Counted from the stretch's first letter, positions 1 through 20,760 are shown. The stretch is DNA of 64,000 nt from Prunella strophiata (GCA_036583965.1 JAZBQD010000031.1:496001-560000); one strand, 5' to 3'. The notes: generated by a model from the letters alone, not told the origin. Numbers and translations: made by a program.

Positions 1-1640
1 ACAGCTCTGGGGTGCCTGTGTGTGTGTCATGTGCCCACAGCAGCATTTTATAAACAAAGAGTGAACCAGTTCCCACTCCAAAGCTCCTCAGCAATATTTA
101 ATACCCACATGTGATAGCTCCATCCAATGATTATTTCCCTAAACTCTGTGTGCTCCTGAAAATAAGCACCAACATTGAATTCCCACAAACCAAGTGTGGG
201 CTGGCAACAATTCCTCTGGTGAGAGATGCTGCCCAGCAGAACACCATGAGTCTTTAACAGCAATATTTTAACCCAATAAAAGTTTTGCAGCAGCTTTAAA
301 GAGAAGGCAAGGGGTGAACTGTGTCCCTGAATTAATTCACTCAGTCCCTGCAGCAAGCTGGGATAGTGGAAGGTGTTCCTGCCCACGGCAGGGGTGTGGA
401 ACAAAAACAGCTTTAAGATCCCTCCCAGACAAACCAGTCTGGGATTCCAGGCTTTTTGTTCTTTACATGGCTTTTCTTTTCCATGCCAGTTCCCAAACAG
501 ATTCCTTCCATGAAAACCTTCAGCCTTCAATTCCACTCTGCCTTTCCATTCTCATAAAACAGAAGAGACGAAGTAGGAAAAAAAATAAATCAAGGGCATG
601 ACTGCACAAATCTCACTCCACCTGAACATGAACTGTTTTGGGAGAGGTGCTCTCAGCAGTGTACCAGCTGGTGAACACTGGAGTGAGGTTTCTGTAGCCT
701 GACAGTGATTTATTTTAAGTCCAGCATATTTGTGGAAAACATCTTTTGTCAGGAAGCAAAAGCAGCTCCTTGTCCTGGTCCCTGCACATCTGCTTTAAGT
801 GTTGATCCCTTCAGCACTGCAATGAGAATGTGCCAAGATCAGGGCCAGAAAATTCCTCCAAAATTCTGCAGGAAGCAGAAGCCCAGCTTCAGACTCCCAC
901 CATGTCCCATCATTAACTCCAGAATGATTAAAGCCCTGAAAATCAATTCCAGTCTCACTCCAGCTCAAAGACCGTCCAGCACCAGGACACCAACACTTCA
1001 GGTGCCCTCAGGACTTCGGATTCACCAGAGAATGGGCAGCAGCCACCCCACAGCCCAGCCTGCTCCTTCCCACTTTCTCTTTTCCCTGTTCCCACCTCAG
1101 CTGCCTCCCTGCCCAGCACTTCCCACCCTTCCACTCACCAGGACGTGGCACACAGCTTGTACTGGGAACAGCCTCCATGGCTCAGGGAAAAGCCTTTTCC
1201 AGTCCTGGAGCACCCCAAGCCCCAGCAGGATGAAGCTCAGGCCACCAGAGCACGGAGCTGTGACCCGTGAGATGGGAAACTGCTGGCAGACTGAGCTTCC
1301 AACCCACCCTGGGAAGCTGGTGGCACAGGGATGTGGCCCAGCAGGTACAGCCAGCCCTGGAGCTCAGCTGGCTCCTGACTGCTCCCTGCCTTTGGGCTGC
1401 CCCCGAGAGCTTTGCATCCAGCTTTGCAAGGCAGAAGGAGGGGATTAATCCATTATGAACAGTGACAGCGTCCTCACAGCAGCTCCAGGGCTGTTTGGTG
1501 TGAAGAGCTTTACCAGTCAGAGCAAGAATTCCAACCAGACACAAACTGGGAACTCCCTGGAGGTGCCACAAGTCTCCTCCTCAGTGATTGCAGCACCCAG
1601 TCACGTACAAACCTGCTCCAAGGCTTCACAAAACACAGCT
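1..1640. other. Non-coding DNA left of the HADHA/HADHB promoter
   Basis: No exon could be recognised on either strand. The stretch lies downstream of HADHA exon 1 on the minus strand, so it is probably HADHA intron 1. I looked on the minus strand for the start of the enoyl-CoA hydratase domain expected in HADHA exons 2-3 and did not see it. The only repeat I can name here is a short CR1 fragment near 350-450. Confidence 0.5.
348..450 (+). repeat. CR1 LINE 3'-end fragment
   Basis: This short stretch has the CR1 3'-end pattern: a 'gtggaaggtgttcctgccca' block followed by 'agctttaagatccctccca' and 'accagtctgggattcca'. It is truncated at its 5' side, as most bird CR1 copies are. Confidence 0.6.
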
Positions 1641-1642
1641 GT

Positions 1643-3212
1643 GATCCCAGAACATGGAATTGTTCACCATGACCTCAGAACATGGAACTGCTCACCATGA
1701 CCCCAGAACATGGAACTGCTCACCATTAATCCAGAACCATGGAATTGTTCACCATGATGCCAGAACCATGGAATTGTTCACCATGATCCCAGAACCATGG
1801 AACTGCTTACCCTGATCCCAGAACCATGGAACTGCTCACCATGATCCCAGAACCATGGAACTGCTCACCATTAATCCAGAACCATGGAACTGCTCACCAT
1901 GATCCCAGAACCATGGAACTGCTCACCATTAATCCAGAACCATGGAACTGCTCACCATGATCCCAGAACATGGAACTGCTCACCATTAATCCAGAACCAT
2001 GGAATTGTTCACCATGATCCCAGAACATGGAACTGCTCACCATGATCCCAGAACCATGGAACTGCTCACCATGATCCCAGAACCATGGAACTGCTCACCA
2101 TGATCCCAGAACCATGGAGCTGCTCACCATGATCCCAGAACCATGGAACTGCTCACCATGATCCCAGAACCATGGAACTGCTCACCATTATCCAGAACCA
2201 TGGAACTGCTCACCATGATCCCAGAACCATGGAATTGTTCACCATGATCCAGAACATTGGAATTGTTCACCATGATCCCAGAACCATGGAACTGCTCACC
2301 ATGATCCCAGAGCCATGGAACTGCTCACTATGATCCCAGAACCATGGAATTGCTCACCATGATCCCAGAACCATGGAACTGCTCACCATTAATCCAGAAC
2401 CATGGAACTGCTCACCATGATCCCAGAACCATGGAACTGCTCACCATGATCCCAGAACCATGGAACTGCTCACCATGGTCCCAAAACAATGGAACTGCTC
2501 ACCATGATCCCAGAACCATAGAACTGCTCACCATTAATCCAGAACCATGGAACTGCTCACCATGATCCCAGAACCATGGAACTGCTCACCATGGATCCAG
2601 ACCATGGACTGCTCACCATGGATTCCAGAACCATGAACTGCTCACCATGATTCCCAGAACCATGGAACTGCTCACCATGATCCCAGAACCATGGAACTGC
2701 TCACCATTAATCCAGAACCATGGAGCTCACCATGATCCAGAACATGGAACTGCTCACCATGATCCAGAACCATGGAATTGCTCACTGTGATCCCAGAACA
2801 TGGAACTGCTCACATGATCCCAGAACCATGGAACTGCTCACCATGATCCAGAACATGGAACTGCTCACCATGATCCCAGAACATGGAACTGCTCCCCATG
2901 ATCCCAGAACCTGGAACTGCTCACCATTAATCCAGAACCATGGAATTGTTCACCATGATCCAGAACATGGAATTGTTCACCATGATCCCAGAACCATGGA
3001 ACTGCTCACCATGATCCCAGAACCATGGAACTGCTCACCATGATCCCAGAACATGGAATTGTTCACCATGATCCCAGACCATGGAACTGCTCACCATGAT
3101 CCAGAACATGGAACTGCTCCCCATGATCCCAGAACCATGGAACTGCTCACCATGATCCCAGAACATGGAACTGCTCACCATTGATCCCAGAACCATGGAA
3201 TTGCTCACATTG
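1643..3212. repeat. Minisatellite A, 29-bp unit
   Basis: About 50 head-to-tail units of 29 bp follow the pattern ccatggaactgctcaccat then gatcccagaa. Common variants have attaatccagaa in place of atgatcccagaa, an aattgttcacc centre, and one-base losses in the ccatgg box. The unit contains an NcoI-like palindrome. Short open frames across the array come from the repetition and are not genes. It lies in the presumed first intron of HADHA. Confidence 0.95.
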
Positions 3213-3481
3213 GAAACAGCTCTCAGAGCAGTGAGTCTAGCTGTGAACCCAGCACTGCTGAGCCCAGATTTGGGTTTAATTAAACACAGCTGGATTTTGG
3301 GTCAACATCAACACCAGACTCTGAGGCCCTTCCAAGTGCTCAAATATGAGGTTTCCAGAGGTTCCCAGCCAGGCCCTTTGGCCTTCCCAGGGCTCCTGGG
3401 GACTCCCTGCCTTGGCAGGCAGGAAGCACCAACCCAGCTCTGTGAGGAGGCAGGAGAGAGCCACAGCCCTGCCCACACAAA

Positions 3482-3870
3482 ATCATGGAATCACTGAATC
3501 CCAGGATGGTTTAGCTGGGAAGGAACATTAAAACTCACCCAGTGCCACCCCTGCCTTGGACAGGGACACCTTCCACTGTCCCAGGCTGCTCCAACCCCAA
3601 TGTCCAGCCTGGCCTTGGGCACTGTCAGGGATCCAGAGTGGGCACCCTGTGCCAGGGCCTGCCACCCTGCCAGGGAATAATTCCCAATTCCCAATCTCCC
3701 ACCCATCCCTGCCCTCTGGCAGTGGGAGCCATTCCCTGGGTCCTGTCCCTCCATCCTTGTCCCCAGTCCCTCTGCAGCTCTCCTGGAGCCCCTTCAGGCC
3801 CTGCCAGGGGCTCTGAGCTCTCCCCAGAGCTTCCCCTTCCCCAGACTGAACAATCCCAATTTTCTCATCT
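3482..3870 (-). repeat. CR1 LINE 3' end
   Basis: Read on the minus strand, this is the 3' end of a CR1 element. It has the 'cagagggcagggatgggtgg' region, the 'gtggaaggtgtccctgtcc' block and the terminal 'gattccatgatt'-like end. A closely related copy lies in the opposite orientation at 12880-13266. Confidence 0.85.
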
Positions 3871-4780
3871 GAGGGATCATGGAGCACCTGCAGACACCCT
3901 CCCCCAGGCAAATGGGACAACAGGGCCACAGGGATGACAGGGATCCCCCTTCCCATGGATGCACCTGCCTGCCTGGAGGGCAGCCACAGGATCCAGACTG
4001 CCAAGGGCAGGGGGACACCCTCTCCTTTCCAAGCAGCCACTCGGGGCACTGGGGACAGGCACATGTGTCAGGGCACAAGGACACTCTCTCCCCTGTGGCT
4101 CAGCTCACGTGCAGGGACCATCCTGACTGCAGGGTGTGTCCCCCCTCAGTGCCAGCTCACAGGGACACCCCCAGAACAGCTCAGAGATCCCCACAGTGTG
4201 TCCCTGTGCAAGGACAGCACGGCAGGATGTCCCCCGTGGGGGCACACAACCCCCAGAGACCACAGCGGGGACAGACCTCGGGGGGGATGGTGGGGACATG
4301 CCAGGGATCCCCCTGGGTCACTCCCAGCCCATGGGACAAACCCCTCACATGGGGCACAGACACACGTGGGGACACCTCCCACCCCACAGCTGCCCCGGGC
4401 ATCCCCTGTCCCAGTCCCGGTGCTCACAGCCCCTTCCTTGGGAACTCCCCACAGCCCCCACGGTCACAGCACCCCAAGGACACCCCCAACCCCTGCCCCA
4501 GCACCGGGAGAGCCTCTCTGGACACCCTGTTCCTCATCCCCTCAATGCCACCCCGGCCCTCGCCCACTTACTGCCCTGTTTCCCCAGCTCTCAGTGCCCC
4601 CCTGCCCTCACCTCTCAGTGCCTCCTCACCGTCCCCCCAAATTTACTCCTCAGTGGGCCCCATCCCACGCCAGTCCTCGCTCCCTCAGTGTCCTCCGACC
4701 CTTCACCGCCCCCTCGCTGTCCCCCTGCCCGTCACCGCTCCCCTTCCCTCAATGTCCCCTCAGCGCCCCTCCAGTACCTC
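3871..4780. other. C-rich DNA beside the CpG island
   Basis: The plus strand is strongly rich in C, with proline- and serine-rich open frames in all three frames that have no protein-like features. I take it to be HADHA intron 1 sequence next to the promoter. No exon was recognised. Confidence 0.5.
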
Positions 4781-4886
4781 GGTCCCTTACCCCTCACTGC
4801 CCCCATCTCCCCCATCCCCCGGCGCTCCCCTCACGCGGGGGACACCGCACCGCAGCCGCTCCCCTCCCCGCCGTCCCCTGGCTCAC

Positions 4887-4974
4887 CGCGCGGCGGGGTG
4901 TGCCGCGTGGGGCCGGCCCTGGCGGCGGCCGGGAGGCGCCCGAGGCTGCCGATGGCTCGCACCGCCGCCGCCAT
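4887..4974 (-). CDS. HADHA: HADHA exon 1 (trifunctional protein alpha subunit)
   Basis: On the minus strand an ATG at 4974 opens a frame of 29 codons plus one base, ending at a good donor (CGCG|GTGAGC) after 4887. The peptide starts MAAAVRAIGSLGRLPAAARA and is rich in Arg and Ala with no acidic residues, as expected for a mitochondrial targeting presequence. The family protein carries long-chain enoyl-CoA hydratase and 3-hydroxyacyl-CoA dehydrogenase activities in the matrix, bound to the inner membrane with HADHB. The call rests on the presequence, the resemblance to the family N-terminus (RAIG.L.R), the donor phase, and the head-to-head position with HADHB. No later HADHA exon was found to the left, so the gene leaves the window through a long intron 1. 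Confidence is limited because presequences are poorly conserved. Confidence 0.75.
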
Positions 4975-5099
4975 CTTCGCCGAGGTCGAATGAGGGAGAG
5001 GCCGCCGGGGGCCTCACCGCGCCCGCCCCGCCCACGCCGCCCCGCCCGCGCCCGCCCGCTGCGCTGCCCGCGCGCTTCCCCGCCGCCAGCACGCCGCTG

Positions 5100-5179
5100 C
5101 CTCCCTCTCCTCCGCTCTCCGCGGTGTCTCGGTGTTTTCGATCCGCGCCGAGTCTCAGCGGGTTGCGGGAGAAGCCGAG
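5100..5179 (+). other. HADHB: Proposed HADHB 5' untranslated exon 1
   Basis: A donor-like site (GCCGAG|GTAGGG) follows position 5179 within the CpG island. The HADHB start codon is in the next exon (8193), so a non-coding first exon is needed, as in other vertebrates. The 5' limit given here is a guess within the island. Confidence 0.5.
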
Positions 5180-5565
5180 GTAGGGCTGCGGAGCTGCGGC
5201 GGAGGGAGCGGTGTGGGTCAGGCGTGCGGCGGGCAGCCCCGAGGGTGGGGGGGGCGAGGGGCCCTTGGTGAGTGGCGGCGCGGCAGCGGCAGAGCGGGGT
5301 GAGGGCCGAGGTGAGCGGCGGGAGCGGCCGGGGACAGAAAGGGACAGAAAGGGACAAAAAGGGACAGGAGGGTCAAGGGCTCCGTCCTGGATGGACGGGA
5401 GTGCGGGAAGGGTGAGAGGAGTCGGGAGTCAGTCCCGGGGAAAGGGGTGGGGGTGAGGGGTAGGCGGCTCGGTCCGGGCTGGAGCGGAGGGTCGGGGGTC
5501 GGTCCTCAGAGGGCGGGGGGAGGATGGAGGGAGGCCGGGGGCGGGCCCGGGTGGACGGGGAGATG

Positions 5566-7632
5566 TGAGGGGAGCCGGGGGGTTTGTTCTGGATGGAAGT
5601 GAGGGGAGCTGGGGGGGTTCATTTCCGGATAAAAGTGAGGGGAGCCGGGGGGTTCATTCCGGATAAAAGTGAGGGGAGCCGGAGGGGTTTGTTTTGGATA
5701 AAAGTGAGGGGAGTTGGGGGGGTTTGTTCTGGATAAAAACGAGGGGAGTTGGGGGCTTTATTTCCGGATAAAAGTGAGGGGAGCCGGGGTGGTTCGTTCT
5801 GGATGGAAGTGAGGGGAGTTGGGGGGGTTTGTTCTGGATAAAAGTGAGGGGAGTTGGGGGATTTGTTCTGGATAAAATGAAGGGAGTTGGGGGGGTTTGT
5901 TCTGGATGGAAGTGAGGGGAGTCGGGGGGTTTGTTCTGGATGGAAGTGAGGGGAGCCGGGGGGTTCATTCCGGATAAAAGTGAGGGGAGTTGGGGGGGTT
6001 TGTTCTGGATAAAAGTGAGGGGAGTTGGGGGGGTTTGTTCTGGATGGAAGTGAGGGGAGCCGGGGGGTTCATTCCGGATAAAAGTGAGGGGAGTTGGGGG
6101 GGTTTGTTCTGGATGGAAGTGAGGGGAGCCGGGGGGGTTCGTTCTGGATAAAAGTGAGGGGAGTTGGGGGGGTTTGTTCTGGATGGAAGTGAGGGGAGCC
6201 GGGGGGTTCATTCCGGATAAAAGTGAGGGGAGCCGGGGGGTTCATTCCGGATAAAAGTGAGGGGAGCCGGGGGGTTCATTCCGGATAAAAGTGAGGGGAG
6301 CCGGGGGGTTTGTTCTGGATGGAAGTGAGGGGAGCCGGGGGGTTCATTCCGGATAAAAGTGAGGGGAGTTGGGGGGGTTTGTTCTGGATGGAAGTGAGGG
6401 GAGCCGGGGGGTTCATTCCGGATAAAAGTGAGGGGAGTTGGGGGGGTTTGTTCTGGATGGAAGTGAGGGGAGCCGGGGGGTTCATTCCGGATAAAAGTGA
6501 GGGGAGTTGGGGGGGTTTGTTCTGGATGGAAGTGAGGGGAGCCGGGGGGTTCATTCCGGATAAAAGTGAGGGGAGCCGGGGGGTTCATTCCGGATAAAAG
6601 TGAGGGGAGCCGGGGGGTTCATTCCGGATAAAAGTGAGGGGAGCCGGGGGGTTCATTCCGGATAAAAGTGAGGGGAGCCGGGGGGTTCATTCCGGATAAA
6701 AGTGAGGGGAGTTGGGGGGGTTTGTTCTGGATGGAAGTGAGGGGAGCCGGGGGGTTCATTCCGGATAAAAGTGAGGGGAGTTGGGGGGGTTTGTTCTGGA
6801 TGGAAGTGAGGGGAGCCGGGGGGTTCATTCCGGATAAAAGTGAGGGGAGCCGGGGGGTTCATTCCGGATAAAAGTGAGGGGAGCCGGGGGGTTCATTCCG
6901 GATAAAAGTGAGGGGAGCCGGGGGGTTCATTCCGGATAAAAGTGAGGGGAGCCGGGGGGTTCATTCCGGATAAAAGTGAGGGGAGCCGGGGGGTTCATTC
7001 CGGATAAAAGTGAGGGGAGCCGGGGGGTTCATTCCGGATAAAAGTGAGGGGAGCCGGGGGGTTCATTCCGGATAAAAGTGAGGGGAGTTGGGGGGGTTTG
7101 TTCTGGATGGAAGTGAGGGGAGCCGGGGGGTTCATTCCGGATAAAAGTGAGGGGAGCCGGGGGGTTCATTCCGGATAAAAGTGAGGGGAGCCGGGGGGTT
7201 CATTCCGGATAAAAGTGAGGGGAGCCGGGGGGTTCATTCCGGATAAAAGTGAGGGGAGCCGGGGGGTTCATTCCGGATAAAAGTGAGGGGAGCCGGGGGG
7301 TTCATTCCGGATAAAAGTGAGGGGAGCCGGGGGGTTCATTCCGGATAAAAGTGAGGGGAGTTGGGGGGGTTTGTTCTGGATGGAAGTGAGGGGAGCCGGG
7401 GGGTTCATTCCGGATAAAAGTGAGGGGAGCCGGGGGGTTCATTCCGGATAAAAGTGAGGGGAGCCGGGGGGTTCATTCCGGATAAAAGTGAGGGGAGTTG
7501 GGGGGGTTTGTTCTGGATGGAAGTGAGGGGAGCCGGGGGGTTCATTCCGGATAAAAGTGAGGGGAGCCGGGGGGTTCATTCCGGATAAAAGTGAGGGGAG
7601 TTGGGGGGGTTTGTTCTGGATAAAAATGAGGG
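5566..7632. repeat. Minisatellite B, 34/35-bp G-rich unit
   Basis: About 60 head-to-tail units lie in HADHB intron 1. The main unit is 34 bp: gaggggagccggggggttca followed by ttccggataaaagt. A 35-bp variant reads gaggggagttgggggggttt followed by gttctggatggaagt. The two unit types alternate in blocks, with long runs of the 34-bp type in the second half. Every unit carries two G runs of four or more on the plus strand. The glycine- or proline-rich open frames seen on both strands come from the repeat. Confidence 0.97.
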
Positions 7633-8192
7633 GATTTGAACCCCCAAAGTGTGACGGGGAGATGAATGTTGGCATGGATCAAGCAAAGATCTGGAGCTGT
7701 GAGAGCCATCCTGAGCAATAAAACTTGCAGATGGGGGTTTGTTTATAGGGAAATCTGACTTGAGAAAGCTGCAGAGGGGTTTTTTGGGGGGTGGAGGACC
7801 TGAACTTGCTGTGTTTGGATGCACAGCAGGAGCTCCTCAGGCTGGCACCAGGTGCTGGCAAGGGGCAGGGGTGCCAAGGACACTGCTGGTGTCAGGAGGT
7901 GCTGCTGGCAGCAGGGCTGCCTGGGCACTGGGACAATTTTCCAGTGGGAAGTGGAGGGACAGTTCCTGGGGGGGAATTGAGAAGCTCACTAGGCAGTATT
8001 TATTTACTTATTTATTATTATTATTATTAGGCACAAGCGTGGTGGGAGGTGATTCCCTGTGCTGCTGCTGCTGCCCTTGCAGTGTGTGCCCCTCACCCTG
8101 CTGGCTCTGTGTGAGGCTGGCAGGACTCTTCCCTTGGCATTGTTCTGGGCAGAGCAGCTTGGACTGAGGCCAGCCTTGCCCTAGATCCCAAA

Positions 8193-17343
<9,151 letters not shown>

Positions 17344-17952
17344 GTATTTTTTTGTTTTTCAGGCATTTAGATGTTTAGGAGGTGTGAATAAGTAATTTTT
17401 TTGGCCTCGATGGAGAGGATTTAAGATGGGTGAGGTGGCTCCTGGGGTTCACCATCATCAATCTCTGTCCTCTGCTTTGGGTTAAATCACTGAATAATGC
17501 ATCTCACAGCACTTGGACCTCTGCTTTTTCTTCCCAAATGTTCATCTTCAGTAAACCCAACTTAGTTCAAAACCTCCTTCTGTAACTCCTGGACAAACTG
17601 TGCTGCAGATGACAGAAATAGAAGGTTTTTTTTTCCCATAAATATAAAGGTTATTCTGAAGTGTCAGAAGAATTCTAGGGTCAGAGGAATTTTGCTAGAT
17701 AATAGCAGTAGCCCCCTTAGTATTAGACAGGAATATCCTCAGTATATGAATTTGATTAATTTGATTAAATATGCTTTATGATTCCTGTTCCTGGCCAAAT
17801 CCTGCCAGGGGCTGGATGTGTTCATCTCCCCTGAAGAGCATCCACAGGGCTGTGTCAGGAGCAGAGTGAGCCACTGCTCTGTCCTGGGGGTCACTGGGGG
17901 GTGAATTACAAAGTGGTGAGGATGGAAAGGGGCAGCACTTCCCTCCTTGCCC
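17344..17952 (+). other. HADHB intron up to the contig end
   Basis: Unremarkable intron-like DNA. No further HADHB exon was found before the run of N. Confidence 0.6.
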
Positions 17953-18452
17953 NNNNNNNNNNNNNNNNNNNNNNNNNNNNNNNNNNNNNNNNNNNNNNNN
18001 NNNNNNNNNNNNNNNNNNNNNNNNNNNNNNNNNNNNNNNNNNNNNNNNNNNNNNNNNNNNNNNNNNNNNNNNNNNNNNNNNNNNNNNNNNNNNNNNNNNN
18101 NNNNNNNNNNNNNNNNNNNNNNNNNNNNNNNNNNNNNNNNNNNNNNNNNNNNNNNNNNNNNNNNNNNNNNNNNNNNNNNNNNNNNNNNNNNNNNNNNNNN
18201 NNNNNNNNNNNNNNNNNNNNNNNNNNNNNNNNNNNNNNNNNNNNNNNNNNNNNNNNNNNNNNNNNNNNNNNNNNNNNNNNNNNNNNNNNNNNNNNNNNNN
18301 NNNNNNNNNNNNNNNNNNNNNNNNNNNNNNNNNNNNNNNNNNNNNNNNNNNNNNNNNNNNNNNNNNNNNNNNNNNNNNNNNNNNNNNNNNNNNNNNNNNN
18401 NNNNNNNNNNNNNNNNNNNNNNNNNNNNNNNNNNNNNNNNNNNNNNNNNNNN
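17953..18452. other. Assembly gap, exactly 500 N
   Basis: The length is exactly 500, the same as the second gap, which suggests a placeholder of unknown true size inserted in scaffolding. HADHB stops mid-gene on its left, and no HADHB exon appears on its right. Confidence 0.97.
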
Positions 18453-18748
18453 TATTTCCTTCACTTGTTCCTCGTGGCTCTGTGACTCTGAGGGTGGCTG
18501 CTCTTACCTGCAGGGAGCAGAGTTTCTCCTAAAGCACCTCACAAACACCTTGGAGTCCTTTTTCTGACAGAAGCATTTCCTGCCACCCACCAGCTGCTGC
18601 CCAGCCCGCTCCGGAGGCTCGGCTGAGATAAGGGATGGGTGCAGCACCCGGGCTGTCCTGTTTATCCTTCCTTGGAAACCTTGTGCAAGAGCACTGCTCC
18701 AGGGGGAGAGGGGAACTGCCAGGGCCACAGGAGGGCTGGGCTTGCTTT

Positions 18749-18920
18749 AGAATCACAGAATCGTTTGGGGTGGGAAATAAAAACTGGGAAAACTCATTGA
18801 GTCCAGCCACTCCCCCAGCGCTGCCGAGGCCACCACTGACCCCCAAGTGCCACATCCACGCGGGATGAATCCCTCCCGGGATGGGCACTCCAGCCCTGCC
18901 CTGCCCACCCTGCAGGTGTC
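18749..18920 (-). repeat. CR1 LINE 3' end fragment
   Basis: The fragment starts with 'gaatcacagaatcgtttggg' and continues with 'gggaaaactcattgagtcca' and 'cactgacccccaagtgccac', the reverse complement of a CR1 tail. Confidence 0.8.
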
Positions 18921-18988
18921 GTTTGGGGGTGTCCTGGGGTGATGCTATGATCCTTGTATCCCCAATCGTCTGCTCTGTTTATGCTGGA

Positions 18989-19611
18989 TGTGAAAAACAC
19001 CAATCACTTGGGTTTTTTTAAAATTTTTAAAAGTTTAATAAGATGGTTATAAAAATAGTAATATAATTAGAGTAAATAAAATTCGAACAGTTTAGATAGG
19101 ACAATACGAGACAATAAAAACAAAGAGTTACGAACCGGTCCGGGTGCCCTCCTGGGTAAATCAAGCCCCAAAAGCACACCCGTTTAACAGAGGATTAACC
19201 CTTAAAAGCAATAACCTGTTGCATATTCATATATCTTATGCATGATGCATAAATTCCACTTAAAACAAAGGATTTCATCTGGTTTTTGTCATCTTCTCAC
19301 TCCCAGTTTCTTGGCGTCTCACAGACTCAGCAATGCAGGAAGGATTTGGTTCCTTCTGATAAGAGTCATAAATTCTCTCTTCCCTGGGAGATCTGGGTGC
19401 CCTGTGGCTGCTATCCCTGTGCCAATACCCCATTCCTCCTGTAAAAAATCTTACATCCATAGTCTCTACTTTAATTACAAAAAACCCACAATTTAACTAT
19501 AACACTACATTTACTATATTATTAAAACATCAATATAGCACTACAAAATTAATACAACATGATACATATAATATTTGCGAAAAGCCAATCATGTAATATG
19601 CATTTTCCACA
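18989..19611 (-). mobile_element. Solo LTR with 5-bp target duplication
   Basis: A 623-bp A/T-rich LTR begins tgtgaaaaacacc and ends cattttccaca, so it reads TGTG...CACA on either strand. It is flanked by the direct repeat ctgga (18984-18988 and 19612-19616), the 5-bp duplication typical of ERVL-type integration. The internal 'ttaacccttaaaagcaata' and 'gcatattcatat' segments recur in two diverged relatives at 36267-36937 and 37829-38516. No internal region adjoins it, so it is a solo LTR left by recombination. The minus orientation is inferred from A/T-rich tail placement. Confidence 0.8.
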
Positions 19612-19616
19612 CTGGA

Positions 19617-20130
19617 TATTATGTTCTGTGGCTTCAAGACTGGCTCCGAGAAGTGAAGTTTTGTTTTGTCTTGTTATCAGCCTGCTCCCCCACAGCCGAC
19701 AGGACACAGACAGCAAAGTACACAGTGCTGCTTTTGCTTGGGCTTTTTGCTTTTGCTCTTGCTTTTGCTTTCCTGCTTCTGCTTCTGCTTTGCTCCTTGC
19801 TTTGCTTATTACTTAGTTTAGCTAGACAGTCCTATTTTTCCCTGGACTGTTTTTTTCCCCTTTCCCTTTCCTGAAACCATCTGAACCTGCTCTGGACTGG
19901 AACCTGGGAAACACCAAGAGTTTGCACCTTGTGGCCTGCAGCAGCCATCCCCAGCACCGGAGGGATTGATAACACAGCGACCACTCCCAGGAGAGACTTT
20001 CTGAATTTGTCATCTTTTTTCAGAGCGGTGAAAGAGTGTTGTCATCTGGTATTGTTCATTTTGTGTGCTGGGGGGTGCTGTGCCTGTTAAATAAACAGGT
20101 CCTTTCCACTTCTCTCTCTGAGGAATCCTT
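19617..20130 (+). repeat. Probable older LTR interrupted by the solo LTR
   Basis: This stretch has a CTTTTGC-type low-complexity run (19735-19810), a splice-like 'tttcag', and the polyadenylation signal AATAAA at about 20090 followed by a short GT-rich tail, as in an avian LTR in plus orientation. The solo LTR appears to have inserted at its left edge. The family is not identified. Confidence 0.4.
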
Positions 20131-20229
20131 CCCGAATCGGTTGTAGGGAGGGGCTGTGCGGGTTTGCTTTCTGAGGGGCTTCCTTTGGAGGTTTTCTCCC
20201 AAATTTGCCCTAAACCAGGACAGGGGGCT

Positions 20230-20760
20230 TTAACCCCCTGCAGGCTGCGGGGGCAGAGCAGCGCCCCGGGGAGCTGCGGCCGGGGCTGGTCCGCACACGC
20301 TCGGCCGGGCAGGGCTGCAGGGCTGCTCTGACTCATCCCGGAGCTCATCCCGCCCCTCCCCTGCTCCGCCGCCGCCTCTCCCGCGTCCCCGCCGCCCGTG
20401 GGACCCTCGCTGCCATCGGCACCATCGAGGCTGCGGCCGCTCCGGTGCGTCCCGTGCCCGTGCGGCGTGGAAGGTGCTCGGGGGAGCGGGGTGGGCTGCG
20501 GGAGCCTCGGCAGAGCCCCTGCGCGGCTCCCGGCAGGGATGGAGCCCACCCGAGCCCCGTGCCTCGGCTCCCGGGATGCCCAGGGGTCCCTGGGGGCTGT
20601 TTGTGGGGAGCGCTCGGGGCACGCCCGGGGCTGTGCCCGCGGAGCCAGCGCCCGGGCAAAGGTTCCTTCGGCTCTCCTGGTGTTGGGCACGAACCCGGAG
20701 CGAGGTAGGAGGAGGGGGGGATAAGGAGGAGGGGGTCAGAGGTCCCGGCCGGGCGGTGCC
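20230..20760. promoter_or_regulatory. CpG island, promoter of the SAM-domain gene
   Basis: CpG-dense DNA just upstream of the SAM-domain gene. It probably includes a non-coding first exon; a donor-like GCGAG|GTAGGA lies near 20705. No TATA box is seen. Confidence 0.65.

Larger units (their letters stand above)
4785..5560. promoter_or_regulatory. CpG island, shared HADHA/HADHB promoter
   Basis: A dense run of CpG separates HADHA exon 1 (start codon at 4974 on the minus strand) from the proposed first HADHB exon (splice donor after 5179 on the plus strand). The two genes are known to lie head to head in vertebrates and to share a promoter, since their products form one hetero-oligomer. No TATA box is visible, as usual for CpG-island promoters. 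The exact start sites cannot be read from sequence alone. A short tandem of about 10 bp (gggacagaaa type) lies at 5331-5370. Confidence 0.8.

Noticed and set aside
2344..3043. Repeat-containing short proteins (MELLTMI... type)
   Set aside because: They are translations of minisatellite A.
1643..3212. CRISPR-like array
   Set aside because: The repeats are head to tail with no unique spacers, in a vertebrate genome.
3879..5271. 434- and 445-codon plus-strand open frames
   Set aside because: They are Pro/Ser/Arg-rich, run through the CpG island and HADHA exon 1 on the opposite strand, and contain no domain.
5654..7675. Pro/His-rich and Gly-rich open frames
   Set aside because: They are translations of minisatellite B.
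17739..18567. Open frames through the first gap
   Set aside because: They consist mostly of unknown residues from N.
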